NCBI RefSeq assembly: GCF_003473485.1
Contig: NC_053046.1
Coordinates: 41,191,832 to 41,255,831 of the forward strand
Direction of reading: 5' to 3'
DNA from: Medicago truncatula
Taxonomy: Eukaryota > Streptophyta > Magnoliopsida > Fabales > Fabaceae
Length of the DNA: 64,000 nt
Shown here: positions 32,056 to 46,438 of the stretch, piece by piece
Position numbering within the stretch: the stretch's first letter is position 1
Layout: the number at the start of each line of letters is the position of its first letter
Notes under the pieces: model-generated
The model's input: only the letters and a program-made list of their open reading frames with translations
The model's database searches: none
Told to the model about the DNA's origin: nothing
Position numbers and translations under genes: made by a program

Positions 32056-33935
32056 TATTTGTGGGATAACAAATATATGTCTTTCCCGACGTTGTGGAGG
32101 AAATGGATGGAAGAGTATATTGGGACGGCAACAACTTCTATTTTGGTTAATGGTAGTTCGATTGACGAGTTTCCGCTAGAGAGAGGACTGAGACAAGATG
32201 CTCATCTTTCCTCTTTTTTTTTTTTTTTTTTTATTGGCAGCGGAAGGTTTGCATGTTATGATGAAAACCATGGTGGAATCTAATATTTTTACTGGATATC
32301 GGGTTGGGATGCACCCTCCTACAATTATTTCTCTCCTTCAATTTGTTGATGATACATTGCTATTGGGTGTTAAAAGTTGGGCTAATGTTAGGCTATGCAC
32401 ATTGTTCTTATTAATTTTTAAGAAATGTCGGGATTTGAAGTTTAATTTTCATAAAAGTATGCTGGATGGAATTAACATTAATGACTCTTGATTGAATGAT
32501 CCGACATCAATTCTAAAAATTAGAAATTGGTACTTGGGTCTCCCAATGGGTGGTAACGCGTGACAGTTTGTATTTTCGGAACTGGTGTTGTTATGTATTA
32601 AAGTTGGATTGTCCGGTTGGAAAAGTTGAAATTTATCTTTTGGTGGTCGCTTGATTCTCCTTAAGTTTATCCTATCATATTTGCATGTCTATTTTATTTC
32701 CTTCTTCAATGCTCCCTCATGTATAATCTCCTCTATTGAATCTCTTTTGAATATATTTTTTGGGGTGGGGGTGAGGATCATAGGAAAATTACTTGAGTTG
32801 ATCAGGAGTCTATTTGTTTGCGAAAGGAGTATGGTGGGTTGGGGGGTTAGAAGGATGAGTGAGTTTAATATTTAACTTCTAGGCAAATGGTATTAGAGGA
32901 TGTTAGTGGATAGATGAGGATTGTGGTTCATAGTGTTTTCAGCTCGTTACAAAGAGGAGGGAGGGAGGATGAAAGAAGGGAGTCAGTATGGGTCATCTTG
33001 GTGGAAGGAGGTGGCGAGAATTCGTGACGACGTAGGTGTTGAGGGGGAAAGTTGGTTCGAGGAGAATTTAAGGGAAAAGGTTGGTGATGAGGTTGATACT
33101 TTTTTCTGGATGGGCCCGTGGTTAAGGGCGACACCCTTGTATGAGCGGTTTGGTAAACTCTTTGAGTTGTCTGTCCATAGGTGGAGCACAGTGGGAGACA
33201 TGTTTTCTTAGGGTGGGGTGAGGGGGGTTGGGCTTGGAATGGCGACATCGGTTGTTGGCGTAGGAGGAGGAGCTGGTAGGAGAGTGTAGGGCTTTACTCC
33301 ATGATATTACTTTGTAGGTAAATACTCTAGATCAGTGGCTTTGACAACTTGACTCAAGTGGAGGGTACATTGTTCATAGGGTGTATGAGATGCTCACTAG
33401 TCATGAGACACATAGTTTGACTGCAGTTTCAGAACTTATTTGACATAAAGATGTTCCTTTGAAGTTTTCTATTTTTGCTTGGCGACTTCTCTGCAATAGG
33501 TTGTCAACTAAAGACAATTTGATGATACGTGACATTCTCCCTTACGTTTAACAATTATGTGTTTGTGGTTGTGGAAACAACTCGTTACTTGTTTCTATCT
33601 TGCATTATATTTGGTTCTCTTTGGGACCTTGTTTGTAATTGGACAGGCTTCTCTTCGGTTGTCTCTCAACATATTTCAGATCATTTTGTTCAGTTCGCTT
33701 TCTCAACAGGTGGTTATAAAGTTCATCGTTCATTTTTGCAGCTTATTTGGCTATCTTGCATTTGGGTGTTATGGAATGAAAGAAATAACAAGGTATTCAA
33801 AAACAAAACAAAAAAAAAAAAATCAATTCCTCAGCTCGTGGATGTAGTAAAATTGCTTTCTTTTTTGTGGCCGAAAGCAAAGTATGCTAATTTGCTTTAG
33901 GTTACCATAGTTGGTGGCTTTGCTTTCTTTAGGTT
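32056..33935 (+). pseudogene. 5'-truncated, broken L1-type LINE ORF2
   Basis: Fragments in shifting frames recover the order of a plant L1 ORF2: FPTLWRKWMEEYIGTATTS and LVNGSSIDEFPLERGLRQ (reverse transcriptase, from about 32080), LLAAEGLHVMM..NIFTGYRVG, LQFVDDTLLLGVKSWANVR (the FVDD form of the catalytic YxDD box, about 32338), then LILLKFIL, WWKEVARIRDDVG, FSTGGYKVHRSF and LIWLSCIWVLWNERNN near 33750 (zf-RVT region). The endonuclease and the first part of the RT are absent. Frameshifts, stops and an 18-T run at 32215-32232 disrupt the rest, so it cannot encode active protein. Confidence 0.88.
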
Positions 33936-35233
33936 ATCATAGTTATGCTTTATCTCATTTTCGAACCGGTATTCTTGGAATCTTTGGTGTTTCTCTCTGA
34001 CACTTCGATCTTGTGCTGGTGTGTTTCCTCTTCTAGTGTTAATATATCTCATTTTTGTTTGTTAAAAAAACAAATTGAGTTTTATTTTCTATCTATAAAA
34101 AAAATTGAGTTTTTATTTTTTGTTTTTCTTAATAAAAACCAAGTAGTTATTGTGCACTGACGCTGCCTAGCTGCCAATTGCTGGCACACCAGACCATCTT
34201 AACTTCCTTCACTACCGACACAATTTTTTTTTGATCCAAGACACAATATTTAAAACACTGCCAAGATTTAAAAACCTGCCAAATTCTTAAAGTACTGCAT
34301 ATTATATAGTCAAAAAACAGTATCAGAAATTTAGTAGCTTAAATTGTGCACTGCATATAGCCAACTCAACTCTTCCTCCTCGGACCCCATGTGTGCAACA
34401 CTAACTGCAGAGGGAAAATGACAGGACCAACACATTTACTATTAGACTTTAATTATTTGACTTATATCATAAATAACTAGTATTTAATAAGAGTTGGGTT
34501 TTGTAGTGTTTTGAAAAGCCAAGTTATAGTTTATTTTGAAAAAAAATAAAAATAAGAAGCCAAGTTTAAATCTTAATATTTGAGATTTTAATTTTTTTTA
34601 AGGAATGATGGGATAGATGATAATATAATATTCCAATGAACATTTGAATCAATTATAGAAACATATTTATAATGTCTATTCTCCGTAAATGTAGGTCAAT
34701 TAATAAGATATTGTATAATATATATATAAACCGGTATTCGAACTCCAAACATCATATTTTTACTAGAATATTTGATAAAAAGAAAAAAAAACATTTAATA
34801 ATGTCTTTAATTTAAAAATAAAAAATAAGCTTCCCACTCCATTTTCCTCCAAAACTTAACTTCCAAACATAGCCTATGGATTTGAAACAATTTATAATGT
34901 TTTGATAGGTTATTTTCATCTAATTTTACTAATATGACGTGATATAATTAACTAGTAGAAGCTTGAGTTTCTTAATTATCAGGTTAGGAGTTCAATTTCT
35001 AACAATTGTGCATGGAAAAATACTAGAGTTGTGTTATTTTGAGAGATTAGTGTCTCTAGATCTGCATGAGTGAATAACTTGATTTACAAAATATTCTTCA
35101 TTTTTCTGTAAGTTGTTTTTAGTCTAATTAGGCAGAGTTAAATTTTTAATGAAAATTTATCCTTTTCATTTCTCATTCTTAAGTATTTTAATGGATCCAA
35201 ATATTCAATTGAGTTGATATCAATAAAAAAATA
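33936..35233. other. Intergenic region after the LINE
   Basis: The first 130 bases probably belong to the LINE 3' end. After that the DNA is AT-rich, without genes or clear repeats. Confidence 0.4.
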
Positions 35234-35598
35234 GGCTAAAATATGGTTTTGATCCCTGCAAATATGCCTCGTTTTGATTTTAATCCGTGTAATTTTTTTG
35301 TTTTTGTTTTTGGTCCCTGCAAATATGCCTCATTTTCATTTTGGTCCCTGGCTCCACTTTTGTGATGATTTGCACACGTGGCACATGATGACTGAACCTA
35401 TTTATTAGAGAAATAGTCCATGCAAAATCTTTTGATTTTGAAAAGGTCCCTGCAAAATATTTTTGTTTTTGAAAATAGTCCCTAGGGATTATTTTCAAAA
35501 ACAAAATATTTTGCAGGGACCAAAAACAACAAATTTTTTTTACAGGGATTAAAACCAAAACAAGGCATATTTGCAGGGACCAAAATCATATTTTAGCC
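35234..35598. mobile_element. MULE-type MITE, second copy
   Basis: Same family as 25883-26239: tips GGCTAAAATATGGTTTTGAT and the complement ending ATCATATTTTAGCC, with the same inner phrases (GGTCCCTGCAAATATGCCTC and its inverse). Flanking 9-mers AAAAAAATA and AAAAATATA differ at one position. The two copies differ at many sites, so they inserted independently. Confidence 0.83.
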
Positions 35599-36723
35599 AA
35601 AAATATATGATCAATTCAATTTCTCTCTGTTACTTTTTTATGCATAAAGCATATAACATAGCAACTTTTCAAATTAGTGACATTGGTGTGGGAAGTGTGA
35701 AATGAGTTAAAAGACCACAATGTTTGAAAAATGGAGATCGCAAACCTTTAAGTTTTAAGTTAAAATATAATGTTTCTTTCAAAAAAAAAAAGTTGAAATA
35801 TAATGTTCAACTCACCTGCGTAATTGCTTTTGGCTTAATGTGAATAACCTTCATGCTCCCCTCACGACCTAACAAACATTTACTTATATTTTCACTCAAA
35901 ATTGTAGTAACGAAGCTTGTCGTTTGTTTTGAAAACCGAAGAGAAACTATCAGAGACGAACCTAGGTGTAACCGCTTATCACTACATAAAAACCAAATTC
36001 TCCGTCCTTCCTCCCAATGATAAATAAATGAGAAATGATATTTGAACAACTATTTTTTGATAATTTTTGTGACAAAAAAAAATACAAAAAATTAACTTAA
36101 AATAGAGAACAAAAGTTATGATTGAAAATTTTATATAGACTAATAATTGAAGAAAATTTTTAAAAAGACTAAAACGAAAAGTTGATATATTTATAGAGAG
36201 AAAAAAACCCTAATAATAACATCAACAATAACTCACTTGCAAAGTTCCTGTTGTTCAGTAAAACTCACTTGCACGGTTGTCATGCTATTGGTAAAATAAA
36301 ACAGCGCCTGACGTCTTTGTTTTTTATAGGATATGTTCACTTTACTTCTCACTTTATTTAAGATATTATTTATTTATTAAGTTAAAAAAAAAATATACCA
36401 ATGGTGTTGGGAGACTATACTCTCATAAGATAGCATGTTTGAGTCTATGTAAATATAACTTAATTGATAGGATAATGCATTCTAGTATGTATTTATGAGT
36501 ACTTGTTTTTACAAATTACATTTTGTACAAATATTTATTGTAGAATTTAAGCAATGCTATCCTGAAACAATTTTTCCTGAACTATACTCGACATTAACGG
36601 TCTAAATATTTGATTTCACACCACAAAAACTTTCAGTAGTTAAGAAGAGAAATTATTTGTAATTGTAGAACTATCTATATTCAAAATTATATGCATGCTA
36701 CTCATTAGATATTGGCAATTACA

Positions 36724-36787
36724 GAGACTTTGTCTCATAATATATGCAAGTCCAGGGTTTAAATCCCGACCATAAAAAAAAATAAAA
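36724..36787 (+). mobile_element. 5'-truncated SINE fragment
   Basis: CATAATATATGCAAGTCCAG followed by GGTTTAAATCCC (box B-like) and an A-rich tail. Flanks ATTGGCAATTA and ATTGACAATTA may be the target duplication with one mismatch. Box A is missing. Confidence 0.5.
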
Positions 36788-37654
36788 ATTGACAATTAAA
36801 TATGAGCGAATAGTCCTTCATATATAATGACCTGAGTGAGTGAATGATGGTAAATGTATCTCATATACTCTTTCTCCAATCTCTTTTATAATTTTTTTTT
36901 TTTATAGATTCATTCAATAAATGATTTATCAAATCCTTAACATAAACTAAATACATAATATATTAAATAAATCTAAAAGGAGAAATTTATCTTACAATAG
37001 AGACCAGGGTTTACATCAAGATATACCGTCAAATACTCTCTATAATTTTCATATGTAATTCATTGTTGTTTTCTATACTCCCCGAACTCTGTAATAGCAT
37101 TACTCTCTCCCATATGAAAAATTTTGATCTACTTTTTTATTTTTATTTTTTGGAATGGCAAACAAACAATATATTGATAGCGGAAGGAAAAACACAAAGG
37201 ATACTAAGTCAAGGACGATAAAGTAGTACAAGGCCTACCCAACCCGTCAACAAAATAAAAAAAACCCATTCTATCAATGTCATTCGTTAAGAAATTTTAA
37301 AATTTCCAAAAAAATATTTTTATGTTTAGTTTCTAAACTTGTGCCTCAGAGATATAAGTTAGTATTTTTCTTTGTAAATAAATGATATATTTTCGTTTTC
37401 TAAACACCCTAACATCAATAAATGATCAATTAAAATTGGTGTATTTGATTCAAATTTTTAACTAGATACATTAACTATCATTGAACCAATTTTTCTTATA
37501 GACGGTTTACGTCCTTGCTGCCTGGTGCCTATCACAATTTTTTATGTCAACCATTTAATTTAGCAATTTTCTTGAAAATGGTACTACCGACATCTTTTCT
37601 TCTGTTTTTGTGACTTCAACGGGTGTTATTCCCGTAACATTCTTTTTCCCAATA

Positions 37655-37921
37655 CTCCTTCCGTCCCAATTGTATGAAATTTGTTCTAAATTGTATGTCG
37701 CTTTACAATATCAATGCAACTTTAATGTTACTTTTTCTATTATAACCTTAACTATTTATTACTCTCTCTTATTTCAATTCTTTCATTTATTTTTCCCATA
37801 TTATTTATTAAGGACAATTTTGTAAAACAACTCATAATATCTCTTTTCCACACAATATTTAATTGCATTTTTTAATATGTGTGAAATGCCCAAAACGTCA
37901 TACAATTTGGGACGGAGGGAG
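37655..37921. mobile_element. Stowaway-type MITE
   Basis: Ends CTCCTTCCGTCCCAATTGTA and the complement of TACAATTTGGGACGGAGGGAG, with TA on both sides (37653-37654 and 37922-37923). The 267-bp interior matches diverged sequence at about 44105-44352 and half of 26290-26420, so at least three related copies of different age are in the window. Confidence 0.87.
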
Positions 37922-38198
37922 TATTATCTTTTGCAAGAATCTTTACTTTCCAACAAAAATTGGTTTTTCTTTTTTGTACAAGAGAGAAAATTAGTGGGAT
38001 GCTGCTCATGTGCTTCATTTTAATTTATTTTAATACTTGATCCTTGTCCAAGTAACATGTGCTAAGTATCGCATAGCATAATAAAACAGAAAAATTAATA
38101 TTTATCTTATCTTCTTAATAATAATAATAAATAATAATGGCAATGTGCTCAAAGAGTACAATTATTATTTGTGGTAAAACAAATTTGTCTTGGTCTTA

Positions 38199-39963
<1,765 letters not shown>

Positions 39964-40050
39964 TTTAGGATAAAGGGCTTTGAAAATTTTGAAACTTTTT
40001 TGTATTGTTTTTATAAAATTTGCTTTGAGGTTCTAGCATGTTGGTTCACA

Positions 40051-40060
40051 TATTTATAGG
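40051..40060 (-). promoter_or_regulatory. TATA box of the P450 gene
   Basis: CCTATAAATA on the minus strand, 88-97 nt before the ATG, with the expected spacing for a short plant 5'UTR. Confidence 0.6.
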
Positions 40061-41657
40061 ATTCCTTTGATCTGTGGAAGAAAATGAATGATGTCAAGTT
40101 GACTTGAATAATATTATAATTTATAACAATGTTAATCATTCTTTTAAGTCAAATCCTAATAGCTAACAATTTTCTTGTTTGAAAGCTTGTGGTCTAGTCA
40201 AATCAACAAAAAAATAATCAAAAATGAATTTGGATTCCATATATGAATAATGAAACATAGTTTTACACGATAGTCAATCTCGATTATTGATTTGAGACCG
40301 AACATCTCAAATTACACATTACTAAAAACTACTTTTAAATTATCTCAATCGTTGATTTAGGTCGGACGGTTGAAATTATTAACTAAATGACACATTTATT
40401 GCAGGGAATATGGTATCATTAAAATTAAAACAAAACAAGTTCATTAGAGGTTGTGAAAAGAATACTAAGTTGGATATTCCTGACGGTTATAGATTCATTG
40501 TCCAAAAAGAATGACACGTAATCATAGTTATGTGCATGAGAAATACACGAGGAAATAAAAATTGATTCATCTCTCAATGGTCAACGTTGGAAGCTTATGT
40601 AGTCATCAAAAAATCCCTAAAAATCTGGTGAAGTATAATTATTGTGTATGACATTGGATCTTGTTACATTATACAGCATGATGATTTTGCTCATAATTGC
40701 AGCAATATGAGTAAATATTGGTACAGAATCACCGTCTTTGAATAACAACTTTACAATATCTATGTAAAGTAATTAGAAGGGTAGGCTGAACACTAATGTG
40801 AACATGTTGGAGATAATGTTGTTTTGAAACCGCCTAGAATCAATTTACAGAGAATGGTATTGTTGTCATGTTATCAAGCTGTATTTTGTGGGTTCATTTC
40901 TAGTTAAAGAATGTTTAACATGGAAGGTTCATTATTATTAAATATTATTTGGGCCATGCTAATCAATTGTTTAAGGATATTGTTTAAAGAACTTTAAAAA
41001 GAGAAATTATTTTTTAGAAATGCAAGTATTTTAACTTGTCAAAATCGTAATTACATGCATTTCTATGGAACAATTATCCATTTTGATTACATTGATTTAA
41101 TCTATATTATTATTACTTCATATGTTTAAAAAATAATCGATAATTTTCCTACTATAATTTTAATTTTTTAATATATTTTAGCAAATATATTATTTTAACG
41201 TGTTTTTGTAATATTAATATTAATAAAAAAATTATATTCTTAAAAAAAGTAAATAAATAAAATATATTTTGCATTTTGTATATTCAAAAAATAGATCCAA
41301 ATTAAACCGCATATATTTGGATAGGATCAATTCAGATATTTTTAAATTAGTCATCCAAACCGAACCGCATGTGATTTTTATTTTGGATCGGATGACATTT
41401 TGCCTCAAAATCGATTCAAACCGCACCGCGAACACCCCTGGCCTAAGGTACTCTTTAATAAAAAGTTAGAATTTAAGGTCTTTTAACTAGTACATCGGAG
41501 GAACTAATTAACATTTTCCATTTTAAAAAAAAAGTCATACTAACTTGTGTCGTAAGGGCACATGTTAAGGAACCCAAAAAGAGCAATTTTGTGTTGGAAA
41601 ACATACAATTTTAATTTTTAAGAAGTTGAATGCACGATTTTATATATATATATTTGT

Positions 41658-41781
41658 AGATAGACGAAATGGCAAAGCCATTATAAACTCACACACACAA
41701 GTGGAGGTACTAGGATTCGAACCCTGGTCATGGCATCCGACCTAACAATTTCGGCATTTTGCCAGCTGAGCTAGAACTTCT
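41658..41781 (-). mobile_element. tRNA-derived SINE, second type
   Basis: On the minus strand: TAGCTCAGCTGGCAAAATGCC (box A-like), GGGTTCGAATCC (box B), then a tail ending in a TA-rich region. The sequence differs from the SINE type at 24483. No TSD is clear. Confidence 0.65.
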
Positions 41782-42006
41782 GGATGATGCTTATATTTCA
41801 ATAATAAGTTCTTTCACATATGTGCCTAAATTTGTGCACCATACACAATTTTTTCTTGGGCCATTAGATTAAATGAAATATGCATTATTATCATAGTCTC
41901 TTAGTATCATATCTCCCTCACTTTCTCTCTCCACCTCTTCCTCCTCTCTCTTCTCCCTCTACTCTAACACTAGTTTTCACATTCAACATAAACAAGAACA
42001 TATGAT

Positions 42007-42131
42007 TTTTTTTTTGAATCGGCAAAATTTATTAGCCAAGAAGGTGGAAGAACCACCAAAACTTGGAACACAAAGAGATAAAATAGAAAGGTGTTGTATA
42101 TATGTTGAACACCTCAATGGTGGCACACCAA
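42007..42131 (-). mobile_element. Short retroposon with 17-bp TSD
   Basis: A 125-bp insert starting with T's (poly-A on the minus strand) and TTGAATCGGCAAAATTTATT, flanked by AACAAGAACATATGATT at 41990-42006 and 42132-42148. The exact long duplication and poly-A prove retroposition. The body resembles a LINE 3' end, too short to classify. Confidence 0.78.
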
Positions 42132-44104
42132 AACAAGAACATATGATTGTTCATCTTCTTTGCCATTATTTTCATCTTCACAAAATTAATTGCAAATCCA
42201 AAAAATTATGAATGAAAAACTCATAAAATAAAAACAAGAAATTTTAAAAAATTCAAAAACCATATTAATCTTTGATCAAATTAATCAAATAATTACAAAA
42301 GATGCTTCTTGCCACCATTACCATATCCTTCATTTTCATTTACCTCATTTTTAACCAAAGTGAAACTCTCAGGTCTCAAGCATTTCCTCGGTACTGGACT
42401 TAATGAATTGAATATCAAAGTGGAAGATGATTTTTAATTGAAAAATCAATGTTGCATCTTTCCCTTTTGTTTTTGTTTTGGATCTGTTTCTTTTGATGTC
42501 GTGTGCGAAAGAGGATTTTTAAGGGTTGTTTCTTTGTGTGGTTGTTTGCTTGTATTCTTGTTGTTGGGTTTCCAGTTTGCCTTGAGGTTTGCTAGCTTTT
42601 AATAATTTATGTTAAAAACAAAAAACAAGGGATAGGAAGGTTGAAGATGAAGTAAATGTTCCTCTTTAATCTAGTGGCTAAAAGTAATTTTCTCTAACTT
42701 GTGCATAGTGCATAAATTTAACAATTTGTGCACTCTAAATACCACTCATGTGCTTTTGAGGATACAAATTAGCATTTGCCTTCAAAAAAATGAATTGCAC
42801 TTAAAACAATGATTAGATAGTATGTTTCTAGCACAAGTAGAATTTCATTCTTGACATTTTGTCAACTCTTTTCGTAAATAAAAAAAAAAAATGAACAACT
42901 CCTCCACTCTATCACAACCCATTGCTTATTAGATTATGGTAACTACTCCAAGGCATTCCATGTGGCCATGAGAGTGGTAAGGCATGGCAACCTTAATAGA
43001 AATATCGTTTTTTTTTTTTTTTTGAAGGAATAATAGAAACATCGCTAGCATGTCCACCTGTAGTTCATTGATCTTGTTATAAATATCATATTTGGAATAT
43101 TTTTGTTTTAAATATTTTGTCACTTTTTTTGTATGAATGGGTATCAACATAACATTTTTGAAACAATATTTGTGCAACAATTATAGTATATTTTTGAGAC
43201 AATTCTCTCTTATTTTTGTCTCAAAAGAAGAGGAAAGAAGATGTTATCTCAAAAAGGTTGTACAAATGTTATTTTTTAATATTTTTAGTCGGGTAAAACT
43301 ACAATTGATGAAAATTATCTAAGAACAAGGCTTTTTTAAAATTAATATTTTTTTTTAGATGCAAAATCCTTTATTAAATTATAATGATCGATTTTATTTA
43401 ACATTTATTTTTTAATAGATAATGTCAATCCATTTAACATTTGTTGAGACATAGTCGAATTTAGATAAATGCCAACCCTAATAGATATATTACTTTTGTT
43501 AATACAGTAATCGGATAAGACCTGACAACTGTCTTAATGGTTGAGACATGATCAAAGTTGGTCTTTTAATTAATGGAGAATGCTAGATTTTAGGTTTGAT
43601 TCTTCCAATGTTAATTTAGATATGCTAGTTTAACTTCTTAAATATTTTTTATCACGACTCCTCTGCATCAATTTGATGATGGTGATGTCATTCAGTGCTT
43701 CAATGGCTTTCACACTTAAAATACGATGACATTGATGTCATTCTCGGTGATGGCAACATTACATTTGAATGTTAATGTGGTGATGACATTACATTTGAAT
43801 CGTAATTAGAGTGTCTCATGATGAGAATGTAGGTCTTCAAATCTCTATTGGGTCAGATCTTAAACAACGCATACGAAAACAAGATCACAGTACAATTGTC
43901 TATAATACCTACTTTAGGGTTAGTTGTGATACTTTTATGCAATTTATTAAAAAAGAAAATACGACCTTGCATTGTTTTTTTTATTTTTTTTTATTTTAGA
44001 GTAAATTATACTACTACAAATGAGTTGGCTCTATCGAAACTGTGAACCAATAATAATAAAGAAGTAAACTAACACTCTTGATTAATAAAATTTATATAAA
44101 TATT

Positions 44105-44352
44105 TAAAAAAAATTGTCACAAATTATATATCGCTTTACGATACTACCAACTAAACATTAGTCTTACTTTTTCTATTATATTATTGACTATTTATTACTC
44201 TCTTATTTTGGTTCTTTAATTTGTTTTTCTCCTATAATTTATTAAAGAGAATTTTGTAAAACAATTCAATATTCTTTTTAATATAAAATTAATTATATTT
44301 TTTAATACGTGTGAAATGTCTAAATCGATATATAATTTGAAACAGAGAGGGT
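44105..44352. mobile_element. Degenerate Stowaway-like copy
   Basis: Shares several blocks with 37655-37921 (ATTACTCTCTTATTT, AATTTTGTAAAACAA, GTGTGAAATGTC), but both tips are eroded (right tip now GAAACAGAGAGGGTA). Old, immobile remnant. Confidence 0.65.
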
Positions 44353-46270
44353 ATTTCTCAAGAGAATATTTCAATTTTAATTTCTTTTACGAGTGCCTAA
44401 GGACCAGCATTTAGCATTTCCGTAAAAATATTTATAGTTAGGACCAAACCGATGCTTGATTAATCCTAAAATTCTAGTCTTGAAAGGAAAAATAAATTGC
44501 TGGGCATTCATATTAATTACTCTCCAACACTTTAGTGCAACCTCACCTACCATCAGCAAATGTCACGAATTAGAAGTAATTCACTCACACTTGTAGCACC
44601 CACGTAAAAACACGGTTTTGTACTAAAAAAAGCGTGTGTGAAAGTGAAGGGAAACAAACTCTTTGCAGTTGCTTGTTATGGCGGGAAATCAGAGAGCTAC
44701 AAGGTGAAACGTGTAACTTATAAGATAAGATACTTTACCATTCCTTAATTGGTCTAGTAGTAAAATATAGGTCTCGGATCCTGAGGCTTCGAGTTTGAAT
44801 CATGCTAATACTTTTATAAGTGTTCTGTGAACCTTAAAACATTTCATGTATTTGAATTATTTTTTTCTTCATCAATTAACAAATGACATTGGTTGAGATC
44901 TCGTCAACTTAATCAAATGTCACATATTCAAATTTAACTATGAAAATGCAACAACGTTAAATATCTTAAAAGATGAATTAGTTGTCAATTATTGTTATCT
45001 CTCTACTTGCATAATAGTTTATGCATGTCATGAGCTATTTTCAGCTTATTTGCAAAAGCTCTTCAAGACAACCTATGAAAATATCTTTTAACTTTTACGA
45101 AAATAATATAACTTTATTTTATCTTTTGTTATAGAAACAACTTATACATAAGCACTTATCATATTATAAGTTTTTTTTCTTTGAAATATTTTTTACATCC
45201 ATTTACGACAATGCACATAGTGGAAGTTTTGCGCTCACGAAATGGGAGCAAAACAACCAATAGAGCATGTATAGTTACTTAGCATAATATAAGTTGTGAA
45301 TCAAGTTGTTTATCCAAATAAGGTCCATCTCTCGCCCTAGCCACATTCCTCGCCCAAAAATGTGGCTAGATTAGATCATATTTCTTTACCAACCAAGCTT
45401 TACAAGCTCAATTTAAGTCATACATCTAACCATTGTATGTGAGTTAGGTTTTTTTTACCCTCTATATTGACTCATTCATACCGCGAGGAGCAATTGGAAA
45501 ATAAGCATACATCATTCTAAGTTCTAAATAGCAGTACTATTTGCGTGTATGCTAGTAATGCATCATTTAATAACCAGCATTGGGACCATATTATGAATAC
45601 TTCCCATCACCAAAAAAAAAAAAAAAAAAAAAAACACCAAATAATATATTTAACGACCAACATTGGGACCATCTTGAATACTTCCTTCTTTGGAATGGAA
45701 TCTAAAAGCAACAAAATGAGAAAATAAAGTTGTTAGGAAATTCATTCATAAATCATATATAATACACTAATATAAATAACCCTTATTTCACAGGTTTCAT
45801 ATTAGACTATAAGCCCTCATATATCTATTTATTTATGAAAAGCAAAGGTATATCATATATTGATTCATCAACAACAACAGTTTCTGAATTATAGATAGAT
45901 AAATTAGATAAATTTTTCTTGGAGTATGTCTCCATCACTCCTCATAAATGTTGGGGTACAGTAGATTGATTTCACAGTCAAGTCTTTGATATTTTTTGTT
46001 CACGTGGATTCCAACATTTTATTGGAGGAGAAAGTAATGTGCTACACTAACTTAGTTTCCAGAATAAATCAAAACACCTTGATTAAGTGTAACCTTAATT
46101 AAGAGTAACCCTTCAGAACAAATAGTGACCAATCAACTAATAATGGTTATATGATCAACAAGAAAACAAGGTTTAAGTTTTAGAGTAAGTGTACTGACAC
46201 ATACTCAACTCAATTTCATGTCAAGTGTATTTTTAACTATTTTACAAAACTCATGCATTATTTCAGAAAG

Positions 46271-46294
46271 TAAATGTAAATAGAAGTAAATGCA
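46271..46294 (+). promoter_or_regulatory. Two L1 boxes upstream of the PDF1-like gene
   Basis: TAAATGTA (46271-46278) and TAAATGCA (46287-46294) both match the L1-box consensus TAAATG(C/T)A. They stand 16 bp apart, 145-168 bp before the ATG and just upstream of a TATAT sequence near 46336. L1 boxes are bound by ATML1/PDF2 HD-ZIP IV factors and give epidermis-specific expression; Arabidopsis PDF1 is a standard target. This supports both the gene's identity and epidermal expression. Confidence 0.75.
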
Positions 46295-46438
46295 CCCTGC
46301 AAAACTTCAACTAACCCACACACTCTTCCACCTGCTTATATTTACTTCACTCAGTGAACCATTTTATAACCACTCTTCACTCACTTCTCCAAACCACTTC
46401 CAAATCCTCCCTCCCTTTCTTTTTCTCTCCAAGCAACT

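Larger units (their letters stand above)
35599..38198. other. Intergenic region with repeat fragments
   Basis: Contains a partial copy of the 16181-16499 element (about 36115-36215), a probable 5'-truncated SINE (36724-36787), a poly-T run (36890-36903), a segment at 37140-37270 that resembles a minus-strand LINE 3' end, and the Stowaway element at 37655-37921. No gene is supported. Confidence 0.5.
40061..46270. other. Long intergenic region without genes
   Basis: Six kilobases of AT-rich DNA. A hAT-like end, GCACCGCGAACACCCCTG, is at about 41424-41441 with related sequence back to about 41275 but no partner end. Retroposons lie at 41658-41781 and 42007-42131. A diverged Stowaway copy is at 44105-44352. 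A tRNA-like segment (GGTCTAGTAGTAA, then GAGTTTGAATC) is at about 44752-44815. Half of a transposon-like repeat (CTATTTTCAGCTTATTTGC) is near 45031. A repeated phrase flanks poly-A at 45570-45685. Short frames here have no support. Confidence 0.55.

Noticed and set aside
44752-44815. tRNA-like segment
   Set aside because: Weak box A and B resemblance without cloverleaf, tail or TSD; most likely an old SINE fragment.
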